A stretch of 64,000 nt of DNA from Aliagarivorans marinus DSM 23064 (GCF_000429485.1 NZ_AUBY01000019.1:57403-121402); one strand, 5' to 3'; shown: positions 26,700 to 35,793, numbered from the stretch's first letter. The notes: generated by a model from the sequence alone, not told the origin. Numbers and translations: made by a program.

Positions 26700-27920
26700 A
26701 TGACCACTCAGTCCCCTCACCCTTTCCACCTGATTGTTAAACCAGTAGGAGCAAAGTGTAATCTGGACTGCAAGTATTGTTACTACCTGCGTAAGCAAGA
26801 GCGCTATGAGGCGGATGCAAGCATGCAGATGTCAGAAGCATTGTTGGAACACTATATCCGCAGCCATATAGATGCACAGCCAGCCACGGCCAAACATATT
26901 GAATTTAGCTGGCAGGGTGGCGAGCCCGCACTTCGGGGACTGGCATTCTATGAAAAAGCGATTGAACTTCAGCGCCAATACATGCGCGAAGGTATCAGCT
27001 ACACCAATAACTTTCAAACCAATGGTACGCTTATAAACGACCGCTGGGCCGCATTCTTTAAGAAACACAATTTCTTAGTCGGTATTAGCATTGATGGTGA
27101 TAAGCGCAACCATGGCCCAACTCGCCCTAATCTGAAATCAGAGAGCAGCTTTAACCAGACACTACGCGGATTGGAAGCACTCAAACGCCACGAGGTAAGG
27201 TTCAACACCCTCTCAGTTGTCCACAGCGACAATGCGCACCTTGGAAAACACACCTACAACTACCTCAAATCACTGGGCGCTACCGTTATCCAATTTCAGC
27301 CTTGTATGGAGGATCCTCGAGATCGCCGAACAGAAAAGGACTGGTCACTCACCCCCGAGCAGTGGGGTCAGTTCTTATGTGAGGTATTTGACGAATGGAA
27401 GACCAGTGATGTTGGCGATGTATTTGTGCAGTTTTTTGAAAACACGCTCGGTATACTTGCGGGCCAACCGAGCCAAATGTGTTTTTATGGTGAAGTCTGC
27501 GGGCAGCAGATGATGCTAGAGCATGATGGATCCGTGTATAGCTGCGATCACTTTAGCTACAATGAGTATCGAGTGGGGCAATTAAAAGCTCTGGACCCAC
27601 TGTCCATTCCGGTTAACGAAGTACCTTCATCCAACGACACTGACTTGGGCAAAATTGCAGGTAGTACCAAACAGCTGAGCTTTGGGACAAACAAATGGCT
27701 CAATCTCCCCAAACAATGTATTGAGTGTGACTTCCGACCGCTGTGCAACGGCGGTTGCCCAAAGGACCGTATTGCGACTAACGATAGTCAATCTGGCGTA
27801 AACGCATTGTGTGCGGGTTACAAACAGTTTTTCTTGCATTCACTACCGACATACGGCGCGATTCTCGATGCGCTCAAGCATGGGCACCCTGCAGCAACTT
27901 ATCCGCTATTTTTATCGTGA
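26700..27920 (+). CDS. Anaerobic sulfatase-maturating radical SAM enzyme
   Basis: This enzyme converts the Ser or Cys of sulfatase motifs to formylglycine and works in the cytoplasm before export. The radical SAM cluster ligands are C20-x3-C24-x2-C27 (KCNLDCKYCYY). The C-terminal SPASM region carries several more Cys, including M-C-F-Y, Y-S-C-D-H and the group C-I-E-C-D-F-R-P-L-C-N-G-G-C, which bind two auxiliary clusters. Length (406 residues) and order match the anSME family. Its close link with a Ser-type sulfatase makes the function secure. Confidence 0.93.
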   Translation: MTTQSPHPFHLIVKPVGAKCNLDCKYCYYLRKQERYEADASMQMSEALLEHYIRSHIDAQPATAKHIEFSWQGGEPALRGLAFYEKAIELQRQYMREGISYTNNFQTNGTLINDRWAAFFKKHNFLVGISIDGDKRNHGPTRPNLKSESSFNQTLRGLEALKRHEVRFNTLSVVHSDNAHLGKHTYNYLKSLGATVIQFQPCMEDPRDRRTEKDWSLTPEQWGQFLCEVFDEWKTSDVGDVFVQFFENTLGILAGQPSQMCFYGEVCGQQMMLEHDGSVYSCDHFSYNEYRVGQLKALDPLSIPVNEVPSSNDTDLGKIAGSTKQLSFGTNKWLNLPKQCIECDFRPLCNGGCPKDRIATNDSQSGVNALCAGYKQFFLHSLPTYGAILDALKHGHPAATYPLFLS

Positions 27921-28298
27921 CACCTCACTGAGCCTCACCATAACTGCTATAAGTTGCTATCGACTAGTAAAGATGTTTCGGCAATCACTAACACTCATTA
28001 TGGTATTTGGTGCTTGCTGAGCTATCTAAGCGCCGTTAAACGACAGCACTCCCCTAGCCGCCAAACGGGTAGTTCCTGCCCTACGATGTGAACGTCAGCG
28101 TGTCTCGGCTTTGCAGCGCCTTCGCTGCGGTGATAGCGGTATCGAGCCGTTCCTTGTGCAGCACTGTGCAGTTGTGAAAAGCGCTTGGTATACGATGCGA
28201 TGCAAGTACACTCCGTCAAGTTCTTGTCTCTGCGGGTCTGGCTTGCAACCACATATCTTCTGTCACAATGGCCTTTCGACCGCGCCATGATGTAATCC
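27921..28298. other. 378-nt intergenic region, no gene seen
   Basis: No credible ORF, structured RNA or repeat is evident between the convergent maturase and YbaK-like genes. A minus-strand ORF at 28022-28393 overlaps the deacylase gene in another frame and is not credible. Confidence 0.45.
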
Positions 28299-28772
28299 TT
28301 AGGTCTTAGCAATATCCCCCAAGGTCGCGCCGGTGTACTCTGCCAGCAGTGCAGCATCGACTTCGATGCTATGGTCGCGGCGACCTGAGCCACAGATTAG
28401 GGCACCACTGCATTCAGCATCCAGCACTAAGGGGATGTTTTCACCGCAAAGAAACGGGCTAACCGCCCCTAGCTCAACGCCAAAATGTTCCAGAACTTGC
28501 TGCTCAGAGCTTTGCCGCAAGGAAGAGCGCGAAACCCCAAGTGCATTGGCTAAGCTACGATAGTCAATCCGTCGATGCCCCGTCAAAGCAGCCAGTGCGA
28601 GGCCTTTGCCTTTTATCTCAAACACGATGGTTTTGAGGATCTGCTCGACCACAAAATGAAGGTTGTCTTGTGCGTCTTGGATGGTCGTGGTGGCGTGGTG
28701 CTGATGGTATCGTACATCCAGCTGTGCCTGATCAAGGCGACCCTTTATTTGACTGAACACTGAATCGCTCAT
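28299..28772 (-). CDS. YbaK/ProX-type aminoacyl-tRNA deacylase
   Basis: This 157-residue protein belongs to the YbaK/EbsC family, which hydrolyses mischarged tRNA (for example Cys- or Ala-tRNA-Pro). The F-E-I-K-G-K-G segment, the R-I-D-Y-R-S-L-A-N-A-L-G motif, and the late C-G-S-G-R-R-D-H-S-I-E-V-D-A segment fit. AAGGAG with a 5-nt spacing supports the ATG at 28772. It lies after the SoxG-like gene on the same strand, but a terminator separates them. Which mischarged tRNA it edits is unknown. Confidence 0.78.
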   Translation of the reverse strand: MSDSVFSQIKGRLDQAQLDVRYHQHHATTTIQDAQDNLHFVVEQILKTIVFEIKGKGLALAALTGHRRIDYRSLANALGVSRSSLRQSSEQQVLEHFGVELGAVSPFLCGENIPLVLDAECSGALICGSGRRDHSIEVDAALLAEYTGATLGDIAKT

Positions 28773-28812
28773 TGTAACTCCTTGGTTAGTTTTGGCTCTG
28801 TACAGTTGCAGG

Positions 28813-28850
28813 CAAAAACAACAAGGTCCCACCCCAAGCGGTGAGACCTC
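28813..28850 (-). terminator. Intrinsic terminator after the SoxG-like gene
   Basis: On the minus strand AGGTCTCACC pairs with GGTGGGACCT, allowing one G-T pair, and is followed by TTGTTGTTTTTG. It lies 60 nt after the SoxG-like stop. Confidence 0.7.
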
Positions 28851-28909
28851 ATAATAGCTCCCGCAGGCGAGCATATCATTGACCCGCTCGCCCTCACAGC
28901 GTTTTACCG

Positions 28910-29278
28910 CTAGGCAACATCGGCATAAGGCAATGTACCTAGCACCTCACCACCGAACTCCGCCATCGCATCAACTAAGGACTCCCAAAGGTATTGGGCG
29001 CTTGCCTGACTACACAGAATGTAGAGAAACTGTTGCCCATCCAACACCGTTTTCACTACGCTAGCATTCACCTTGGCCACCGAGGTTTGCGCGATGCTAC
29101 CCGACGGGAAGGCAGCATCGCGCAGATCCACACCACAGACTTTGGCCATGCAGGTAATAGCATCGCCGCCTGCCAGTGCGAACAAGGCATCGCTGTCCTG
29201 ACAAGGTAAGGGGTAATCTAAGTTGATCATTGCGACTAGCAAGGCACCGGCCGACGCCCGAGTATTCGGGTTATTCAC
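28910..29278 (-). CDS. Orphan SoxG-like protein (sarcosine oxidase gamma-type)
   Basis: The 122-residue sequence contains C-G-V-D-L-R-D-A-A-F-P-S-G-S-I-A-Q-T-S-V-A-K and A-Q-Y-L-W-E-S-L-V-D-A-M-A-E-F-G-G. Both match the core of the sarcosine oxidase gamma subunit family. That family supplies a folate-related subunit in tetrameric sarcosine oxidase, but no alpha, beta or delta gene is near. It is shorter than normal gamma subunits, so it may be a reduced or repurposed copy. The start is GTG and uncertain. Confidence 0.6.
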   Translation of the reverse strand: MNNPNTRASAGALLVAMINLDYPLPCQDSDALFALAGGDAITCMAKVCGVDLRDAAFPSGSIAQTSVAKVNASVVKTVLDGQQFLYILCSQASAQYLWESLVDAMAEFGGEVLGTLPYADVA

Positions 29279-29568
29279 GGCAACCGGACGAGCACAGCCA
29301 TGCGACCATGGTTTTTGCTAATTGGTTACTACCTGAGTTGTGGGAGTCGACAATCATGAAGCACTGCGGCGCATCAGTTGCGACATATTAGCGCCACGGA
29401 TATTTGCGAAACAGGCGAATACGGGGGTATTAGTTTAGGAGATGAGGCAAAACCAAGTCTTTAAGGTGCTGATACTTATGCATATTTTAATTGAACTGAT
29501 CAAACGGAATAACGACTTTTCTACGTATTACTTCGGGGCAAAGTGAAAAAGTGAAAGCGAAGGCGCTG

Positions 29569-30900
29569 CTACTTAAGCAAACGACTCCCACTAGGCCATG
29601 TAACTTGCCCTACTCCAGTAATGGTATCGGTAACAAACGGCACGACCCAAAGCTTAAGCTGGTCGTCAAAACCAAAATAGTGGGTTATGGGCTCTCGAAA
29701 TTGCTCATGCGCAGGGTAAATCAGAAATAGCTCACCCACCCCACCGAGGTACTTTTGGCCGTAGGCAAGCATTTGGTAAAAGTCATTTTGTAACAAACCA
29801 TATTTGTCCCGGCTGTTATTGTTACGGCTATCGATGACCTTCCATTTGGTATCGAGCACAGCAACGGCCCCACTTTCCTCATGTTCAATGAGCAAATCGG
29901 GGCACAAACGAAACCAATCTTGCCCTTGGTGGCTAACTAAGCATCGGTTCGACGCCTGAGCGCTAAGTCGCAAATCAGTGGGTAGCTGTTTAGCCAGCAT
30001 GGCCGCAACATAGCTTTCAAACACCGTCTCCATGGGAAATAGCAAGCTGATTGCCTTAGCACTGCCCTGCATCGCCAGTGGCGACAAACCGTTTAGGATT
30101 AATCGTGCCCAATCAATCGCGCTTTGGTAATACCCCATCCCACGATCAATACGCAATTTAGTAAAATCACCCGCAACATCACGGCTAACCGGAATGTCGG
30201 CGAAAGCGAAACTTAGCTCACGTAGTAAACGCTGGTTGCTCAACGACCGACTATAGTGCGCAACCACTTCAAGCGCGGCATGAATCAAACGATTGGCCGG
30301 GCGGTTGTATTGATACTCATCGAACTCAACATAGAAGCGATGCTGATTGACCAAGTTGTGCCTTAGTTGCTTTGCCAGCTGAAGCCTACCTTTTAGGTAG
30401 AACAAGTTGTCTTGCTCACGTAAGTAGTCTGCCCGCAGCCCACGTTTAACGATTAGACTTACAGCCTCCAAAAACTGGGTAATAAACACCTCAAGTAAGG
30501 GCATACGAATGGTATCAACGTCGCCGATGGTGCTGCTTAGGTGGCGAAACTCACCGAGATACTGGAGCATTACAAGCAGTTGCTTGCGTGCTTGCTGCCT
30601 TGCCATAACCGCGGACTCGCCCTGCGCAACGCGGCCATGTTTCGGCAAAATTTCGACCTGTTCGCCGTGAGGCGTGCATATTACGCCCACATAGTTACGT
30701 ACCTGGATCACTTCTTGGCTGTAGTGGCTTTTTAGCGTGAGAAAAGGCAGGGCCTGGTCACCTGCCTCGCCCAAGCAGATATCGCGCAAATACCTGAAGG
30801 TATCGCCACTAACCCGTGAATACCCACGCAGCTGGGATACCTCGTCATTAGCGCACAAATAACCATATTCAAACACCGTGCTATGCATCGGCATCCTCAA
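29569..30900 (-). CDS. mcrC: McrC-like nuclease subunit of a type IV restriction system
   Basis: McrC supplies the PD-(D/E)xK nuclease that cleaves DNA when driven by the McrB motor. The 443-residue protein has the family's N-terminal beta region (G-E-Q-V-E-I-L-P-K) and the catalytic site at A-V-L-D-T-K-W-K near residue 345. Its start overlaps the mcrB stop by about 20 nt; an ATG three codons in (30891) is an equally good start. It is the last gene of the defence operon. The modified base recognised is set by McrB. Confidence 0.93.
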   Translation of the reverse strand: MRMPMHSTVFEYGYLCANDEVSQLRGYSRVSGDTFRYLRDICLGEAGDQALPFLTLKSHYSQEVIQVRNYVGVICTPHGEQVEILPKHGRVAQGESAVMARQQARKQLLVMLQYLGEFRHLSSTIGDVDTIRMPLLEVFITQFLEAVSLIVKRGLRADYLREQDNLFYLKGRLQLAKQLRHNLVNQHRFYVEFDEYQYNRPANRLIHAALEVVAHYSRSLSNQRLLRELSFAFADIPVSRDVAGDFTKLRIDRGMGYYQSAIDWARLILNGLSPLAMQGSAKAISLLFPMETVFESYVAAMLAKQLPTDLRLSAQASNRCLVSHQGQDWFRLCPDLLIEHEESGAVAVLDTKWKVIDSRNNNSRDKYGLLQNDFYQMLAYGQKYLGGVGELFLIYPAHEQFREPITHYFGFDDQLKLWVVPFVTDTITGVGQVTWPSGSRLLK

Positions 30901-33622
30901 TCTGACGCTCTGGTTGCGGCTCGGAAGCTAAAGCGGAAACAGTAGACTCCACTGCACCAATATCATAGATACCGCAATAAACCCGCGCATCGTCCCAGCG
31001 AACATCGTTTTCTGCCACAAGGCTAAAACGCATGGCGGCCTGACCATAACGATTAGGCTGGTAGCTTGATCCAAATAGCTCTTTAAGTCGCTTATCGTCG
31101 AGCTCGTCGCTGTTAACCAAACGCAGCTCTGGGGGCTTTTGATTATCGCTCAGTACTAATGCAATTTTCTGCCAGTCATCGTAAAAGTACTCTTGTAGCA
31201 ATGGCACAATCTTGTGCTTAAACGCCGTAACCACTGAGTCAAACGCTCGTTTGTGCTCGCCTTGGTTGGCCAAGTTAGCGGCCTCGATAAAAAAGGCGTG
31301 GCCTAGGGTATGCTCACGGTCAAACAGCACCTCAATACGCTGGTTGAGGGTGTCGAGCAAACATGCCAAATCGATGTCAACATGTCCGACTTTAACTACC
31401 GCTCCTTTGAATTCACGGCTGTCGGGCATCATTTCGGTAAAAGTAAAGCGCCGGCGCAACGCGGTATCGATGAGGGCCAACGAGCGATCAGCTGTGTTCA
31501 TAGTGCCGATCAGGTACAAGTTATCTGGCACAGAGAACTTTTTGCCCGAATAGGATAGGTTCACACTCAACGCGTCTTGCTGCCCTTGCCGTTTTGAGGG
31601 CTCAATCAGGGTGATCAGCTCGCCAAAGATCTTGGAAATGTTGCCGCGATTAATCTCGTCGATGATCAATACATAGTTGTCTTTAACCGCTTCTAGAGCA
31701 GAGTTGCCAAGCAGAACTCCCACAGAAGCCAAGTGATTCACTAACTCCGTAGCTGAAATACGTGAGAGTTTGTAACAGGTTTTTAAGGTAAGACGCTTAT
31801 TAGCATTGAGCTGCAAAATATTTACATTCAGCCCTGTTGCTAGCCAATTAATAGGTAAAACATGACGGTAGCCTTTATGCCCACAAACGCCCTGCTCCCA
31901 GTACTCATAGTCACCGGAAACCACCCCTACTGCTTGAATCGTATGCTGCCCACTAACACATAAAACCACATCACCAAGCTCCATCCCGTCGGTAAAGTCA
32001 GACACTGCAGATAGAGCATTACTCTTTAATGAGTCAGCATACGCTTGTTCCGCTGCACTCTTTTCATCGGACGATTGATCGCCCATCTCGCCCCAACCAA
32101 TAGTGCCGATATTGTGCTCGAAACAGTAATCTCGAATTCTACTGGGTTTGGTTCCATCTAAAGAGAGCTTCCATACGTTGCTATCAACAGATAAGCCTAA
32201 TTCACCGGCAGACACTCGCTTGTCAGCACTTGCATAATCGCAGATCTTCTTAAAGATCCCGGGTTCAATGTCGTAGCTGATCTGCCCTTTATCACTATTG
32301 GCCCGCAGCCCTTCAACAAATTCTTCATAGCCATAGCTTTGGTGAAAGGTGACAAAAGCGATCCGCTTATCGTTAACCAGCTGTTCGTAGCGCTCCTGTA
32401 ACTCTTCTCGCGTCCCCCTTTCGGCTTTCCAGCGTTGATAAAACGGGAAGTCGGCGGCCTTCACTGCTGCTGTAACCGTGTGGTAGGTTTTACCCGTACC
32501 GGGAGGGCCATATAGGATCTGGTTTAGCGGAGAGGTGGTCATGGGTTGTTCTCCTTGCTCATTCTCGTTTACTTGCCTGCCTTGCCAATCACAAGGCCAC
32601 ACGTCGTGCCCAACGATGCCCTCACTACCGCGCTGAAAACGATCGATTTCTACCCACTCATTTAGCACTTCGGCATTCTTCTCAACATCATCGGTGAGTG
32701 GAATCTGAACTGTCAGGTCACTTTCAACGTCGGTGTAAGCCAGCGACAATTGTCCAGCCGTCACCACAAAGAAACCGGATAAACGGGTGGTACTGGCAGC
32801 ATGCTCGCGAGCACCGAATCGCAAGCACGACTCCGCCGGTGTCGTCACTATCCAAAAGTCATAATCAGCGCCACTTTGCGCGAGGGTCGCCAGCGCAGAC
32901 TCCAGCACCGGATGGTGCCCTTCCAACTGCTCTAAAAAACGCTCAAACACCGCTAAATAACGCCCACTTGCCCGACAGCGTGACAGATAGGAAGTCGGCG
33001 AGTTGGCCTGTGATTGTGCGTCCACCAGCTCACGATTGCGTTGCCAGCAGTCTCTCACAAAACTCAACAGGTCTTGCTCGCCCTGCTGGGCCAGCAGCTT
33101 TCGGTTAAGCTCTGACATGGGAAGGTTGGCATCAGTTGCCAACAATCGCTTGAACATTGCTGCGCTAAAAATATTGGCGATCACTGGCTCGCTGCGCGGT
33201 TGATACAAAAACGCCAACTTCCACTTCACCATAGGGGAAAAATCAATCTCATCGATGGCCTTTACATCGCTGCGCTGGGCTGCAGCAACTATCGCTAGCA
33301 AGATTTGCTTAACACTCTCGAATGCTTGCTGCTCACTATCACCAAATCGGGTATACCATGAGTGCTCGTCACCATATTGCACATTACGCACTACCTCTCC
33401 CCGCTTATGGTTTGGGTCGCTACGTTGATAAATACCAAACTTAATGGCGTTGTTGCCCTGTATCGAGCCGAGCGGTCGGGTTTTGGTTTCCAGCCAATAG
33501 CAAAAGGTATCCTTGTTACCCACACCGGTATAATCAGACAGGCTTAGCTCAGTAAGTGCTTCAGCTGACCAGCGAGCTAAGAAGCTATCCCAAAGGGTTT
33601 TCAGTTCAGATGTACTGCTCAT
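30881..33622 (-). CDS. mcrB: McrB-like motor with EVE-like insert
   Basis: This 913-residue protein is the GTPase motor and DNA reader of a modification-dependent (type IV) restriction system. The N-terminal 350 residues are a variable domain I do not recognise. The AAA+ domain has Walker A G-P-P-G-T-G-K-T at 372-379, Walker B V-L-I-I-D-E-I-N at about 651, and the McrB hallmark M-N-T-A-D-R-S. Between Walker A and B, residues about 475-630 form an insert with G-T-I-G-W-G, G-D-V-V-L and G-V-V-S-G-D-Y-E-Y patterns, which read like an EVE/PUA-type modified-base binder. An internal start at 32542 could make a short form. It precedes mcrC. Confidence 0.92.
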   Translation of the reverse strand: MSSTSELKTLWDSFLARWSAEALTELSLSDYTGVGNKDTFCYWLETKTRPLGSIQGNNAIKFGIYQRSDPNHKRGEVVRNVQYGDEHSWYTRFGDSEQQAFESVKQILLAIVAAAQRSDVKAIDEIDFSPMVKWKLAFLYQPRSEPVIANIFSAAMFKRLLATDANLPMSELNRKLLAQQGEQDLLSFVRDCWQRNRELVDAQSQANSPTSYLSRCRASGRYLAVFERFLEQLEGHHPVLESALATLAQSGADYDFWIVTTPAESCLRFGAREHAASTTRLSGFFVVTAGQLSLAYTDVESDLTVQIPLTDDVEKNAEVLNEWVEIDRFQRGSEGIVGHDVWPCDWQGRQVNENEQGEQPMTTSPLNQILYGPPGTGKTYHTVTAAVKAADFPFYQRWKAERGTREELQERYEQLVNDKRIAFVTFHQSYGYEEFVEGLRANSDKGQISYDIEPGIFKKICDYASADKRVSAGELGLSVDSNVWKLSLDGTKPSRIRDYCFEHNIGTIGWGEMGDQSSDEKSAAEQAYADSLKSNALSAVSDFTDGMELGDVVLCVSGQHTIQAVGVVSGDYEYWEQGVCGHKGYRHVLPINWLATGLNVNILQLNANKRLTLKTCYKLSRISATELVNHLASVGVLLGNSALEAVKDNYVLIIDEINRGNISKIFGELITLIEPSKRQGQQDALSVNLSYSGKKFSVPDNLYLIGTMNTADRSLALIDTALRRRFTFTEMMPDSREFKGAVVKVGHVDIDLACLLDTLNQRIEVLFDREHTLGHAFFIEAANLANQGEHKRAFDSVVTAFKHKIVPLLQEYFYDDWQKIALVLSDNQKPPELRLVNSDELDDKRLKELFGSSYQPNRYGQAAMRFSLVAENDVRWDDARVYCGIYDIGAVESTVSALASEPQPERQIEDADA
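32540..32556 (-). promoter_or_regulatory. Strong internal ribosome binding site and start in mcrB
   Basis: AAGGAG (minus strand, 32551-32556) lies 8 nt before an in-frame ATG at 32542-32540, Met361 of McrB. Translation from here would give a 553-residue protein starting at the AAA+ domain, without the N-terminal reader. This is the arrangement of E. coli McrB(S). The main mcrB start has only a weak GGTGAAG, so the short form may be abundant. Confidence 0.7.
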
Positions 33623-33946
33623 ATCAAATACTTCACCACCAATAAGCGCCTCTCCCCACTCAAGGGACTGGCCAGCGGATGATTCCTTTTCGAGTGTTTA
33701 GTTAATACTTTCTTTTATTGCTTTGCTAAGACTTGCTGTGAATCAAGTGGCGGGCATTTAGTAGGAGCTAATTAGGGAACTGTGCGAACAATGAACGTGT
33801 TGAGGTGCAGCTATATGTTGTTGCACCTCATACTGTAGCTAATTCGGTAAGAGAAGCTTGGCGCGCTCCTTTAAAGAACAGTCATTTACCTTGGAATACT
33901 ACAGGTTCATACAACTAATCGGCAATTTTAACTATTTAACAGTGGC
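33623..33946. other. Intergenic region upstream of mcrB
   Basis: The 324-nt gap between the integrase stop and mcrB start is AT-rich and holds the mcrB promoter somewhere. The only clear structure is the dyad at 33801-33830. Confidence 0.4.
33801..33830. promoter_or_regulatory. Inverted repeat upstream of mcrB
   Basis: TGAGGTGCA at 33801-33809 is the exact inverse of TGCACCTCA at 33822-33830. It lies about 180 nt upstream of the mcrB start and 120 nt after the integrase stop. It could be an operator or an integrase-transcript hairpin; there is no T-tract. Confidence 0.4.
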
Positions 33947-35188
33947 TTATGTATGATTTTTCTTGCAGTGGCTGTAGGGAATAAACTGCTCATTCTCTGT
34001 TTCACAGAGCGAATCCAGAGTCACCTCAACTTCCATGTGTTCAACCTCGGTCCAGCCGCCATGGCCTCGTATGTAGATCTCTGTGGTTGAGCGTTTTTGG
34101 TGAGTTAGCAGTTTCTGAGGGCTGACACCTGTTTGCTCATGGAGCTTTGCAGATAGTGCGCGGATTTCATGAAAACTGGGGCGCTCTCTGGCTGGAAGCT
34201 CAGCATAGAGCCCTAGCTCGTCTCTAACCGCAGAGAAAGCCTTCGACAGATATTCAGGATTCACCTGTGTGGGATGCTCTACGTTTTGCGACACTTTATT
34301 GCTTGAGGTACCCGTAGGACGATGCACTACATAGGGTGAATCAACATCATCAACACTGCGATCAATGATTGCCTTTAAGCGCCCACCAAGCGGGATAGCT
34401 ACCCAAGAGGCCTCGTTATTCTCGGTTTTCTGCCGATGGATGAATAATTTTCCATACACCCCATTTTGCGGCCGTTTGTACCACATACATCCGCAAACGC
34501 CTTTTTGGGGTCTCTCAAGGTTGTAACTGATACGGACGGTCTCTAAGCGCGCAGTACCTGTCTGCAACGACAGATCCATTGCAACCTGTAGCCAGGGCTC
34601 AGCAGAGTCATAGATAGCAAGAAAATCTTCTTCAGTAAGGCGCCGTCGCATTTTGGGGGCTTTCTTGGGAAATTTCATTTTCTGGGAGGCAGGGTTGTCG
34701 CGCATGATCCCAGCATCACAGGCATAACCAAATAGTTTTTCTAGCCAAGCGATTTTCCGGTTGTAGACGTTAGCCGAAGCCCCCTTATGAAACTCACTAA
34801 GATAGTCATTCACATGAGTCAGTTCGATGTCTAAAGGGGCTACGTTATCAAAGAACGTGACCGCTCGTTTCGCATCGCTTTCTAAAGTTGATCGCTTCGA
34901 GGATTTAGGCTCTTCACGTGCAAGTATCTTTGCTAGTAACTCAGGAACGTAATCGCCAAAACTACGCAACTTCTCAGAACCAGAAAGCGCCACAAGGTCT
35001 TCCAAACCGTAACGGGAGCTTCCGCGCATCCGATGATTATACTCAAGGGCAATAGCAATGGCCTCTTGCCGGCTATGGCCAAGAGATACTCGTCGACCAT
35101 TTACCAGCGTAAAGCGGAATCCCTTTTTGACATCGTGGTAGAGATGCTCTGGCAACGCCCGAGTTTGGCGAGAGCGCGGTCTGCCCAT
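33947..35188 (-). CDS. int: Tyrosine recombinase (lambda-type integrase)
   Basis: This 413-residue integrase has an N-terminal arm-binding domain beginning MGRPRSRQ, a core-binding domain, and the catalytic region. The first active Arg lies in Q-T-G-T-A-R-L-E-T-V-R, the H-x-x-R box is H-E-I-R-A-L-S-A-K-L, and the nucleophile Tyr is in T-T-E-I-Y-I-R-G. This is the lambda/HK022 style. It lies next to an excisionase and a tRNA-Pro gene, the usual target. All key residues are present, so it may be active. Confidence 0.93.
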   Translation of the reverse strand: MGRPRSRQTRALPEHLYHDVKKGFRFTLVNGRRVSLGHSRQEAIAIALEYNHRMRGSSRYGLEDLVALSGSEKLRSFGDYVPELLAKILAREEPKSSKRSTLESDAKRAVTFFDNVAPLDIELTHVNDYLSEFHKGASANVYNRKIAWLEKLFGYACDAGIMRDNPASQKMKFPKKAPKMRRRLTEEDFLAIYDSAEPWLQVAMDLSLQTGTARLETVRISYNLERPQKGVCGCMWYKRPQNGVYGKLFIHRQKTENNEASWVAIPLGGRLKAIIDRSVDDVDSPYVVHRPTGTSSNKVSQNVEHPTQVNPEYLSKAFSAVRDELGLYAELPARERPSFHEIRALSAKLHEQTGVSPQKLLTHQKRSTTEIYIRGHGGWTEVEHMEVEVTLDSLCETENEQFIPYSHCKKNHT

Positions 35189-35190
35189 GG

Positions 35191-35400
35191 TCAGCTCAGC
35201 TTGACCAGTTCATCCACAACTTGCGCAGTCTTCACTGATAGCACGAAACTCTGATCCTCCTCGATGTATGAGATGTCCTCAATCACCGTGCCGCGAACAA
35301 CCCCAGTTTCAATCCAGCGCCTAAGTGTTCTCGACGTTGGAACCGACCCTTCCGAAAACTCCCTCTGTGCCCACTTGGTGGCGCGCATCAATTTGCCCAT
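35191..35400 (-). CDS. xis: Excisionase-like protein (Xis)
   Basis: This 69-residue basic protein has a winged-helix-like start, K-W-A-Q-R-E-F then P-T-S-R-T-L-R-R-W-I-E-T-G, as in phage excisionases. Xis bends DNA and directs the integrase to excise. I start at 35400 because GGGAG precedes it; an earlier start at 35457 has no ribosome binding site. Its stop is 2 nt before the integrase ATG, so the two are coupled. Confidence 0.8.
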   Translation of the reverse strand: MGKLMRATKWAQREFSEGSVPTSRTLRRWIETGVVRGTVIEDISYIEEDQSFVLSVKTAQVVDELVKLS

Positions 35401-35693
35401 AGTGCCTAGCTCCCTAAATAGTGATTTGCACATCTCTAGGGAAACAATCAGACGCAAATGATCGCTGATTTTGCAGAAAACGATATAATTCTCAGCATCG
35501 CCACTTTGGCAAACACAAACACGTCAACAAACACCAACCTCCACATTTAGAACCACAAAAACCCTTAAATGTAGGGCTCAAAATCACACTTCCTTTGCTT
35601 GCGGCAGCGCCTCCCTACCCATCTTGTATCCCTCTACTGGTTTAAGCCTTGTCCTCAAAGTAGGGACAGATATGGCGCTGTTTTAGCGACCGA

Positions 35694-35726
35694 GTTTTAC
35701 CACCGTTTTACCACAGTTTTACCACC
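35694..35726. repeat. Three tandem 11-bp repeats near the attachment site
   Basis: The unit GTTTTACCACC occurs three times in a row at 35694, 35705 and 35716, with one change in the middle copy. One DNA turn apart, close to a tRNA and upstream of xis-int, they look like integrase arm-type or Xis binding sites. The 393-nt stretch from 35401 to 35793 holds no gene; it carries these repeats and the tRNA terminator. Confidence 0.6.
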
Positions 35727-35756
35727 GCCTTTTTCCACCCTCTGAATCGCAGACAC

Positions 35757-35789
35757 AAAAAAGCCCGTAACTCAATGAGTTACGGGCTT
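35757..35789 (-). terminator. Intrinsic terminator of tRNA-Pro
   Basis: AAGCCCGTAACTCA pairs with TGAGTTACGGGCTT around a central A, and six T residues follow on the minus strand. It lies 4 nt beyond the tRNA 3' end. Confidence 0.85.
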
Positions 35790-35793
35790 GATA

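Noticed and set aside
28022..28393. 123-residue minus-strand ORF
   Set aside because: Overlaps the YbaK-like gene in another frame and has no motif.
29279..33946. Second attachment site as a copy of the tRNA-Pro 3' end
   Set aside because: I looked for repeats of the tRNA end near 29279-29568 and 33623-33946 and saw none. A full search outside this reading would be needed.
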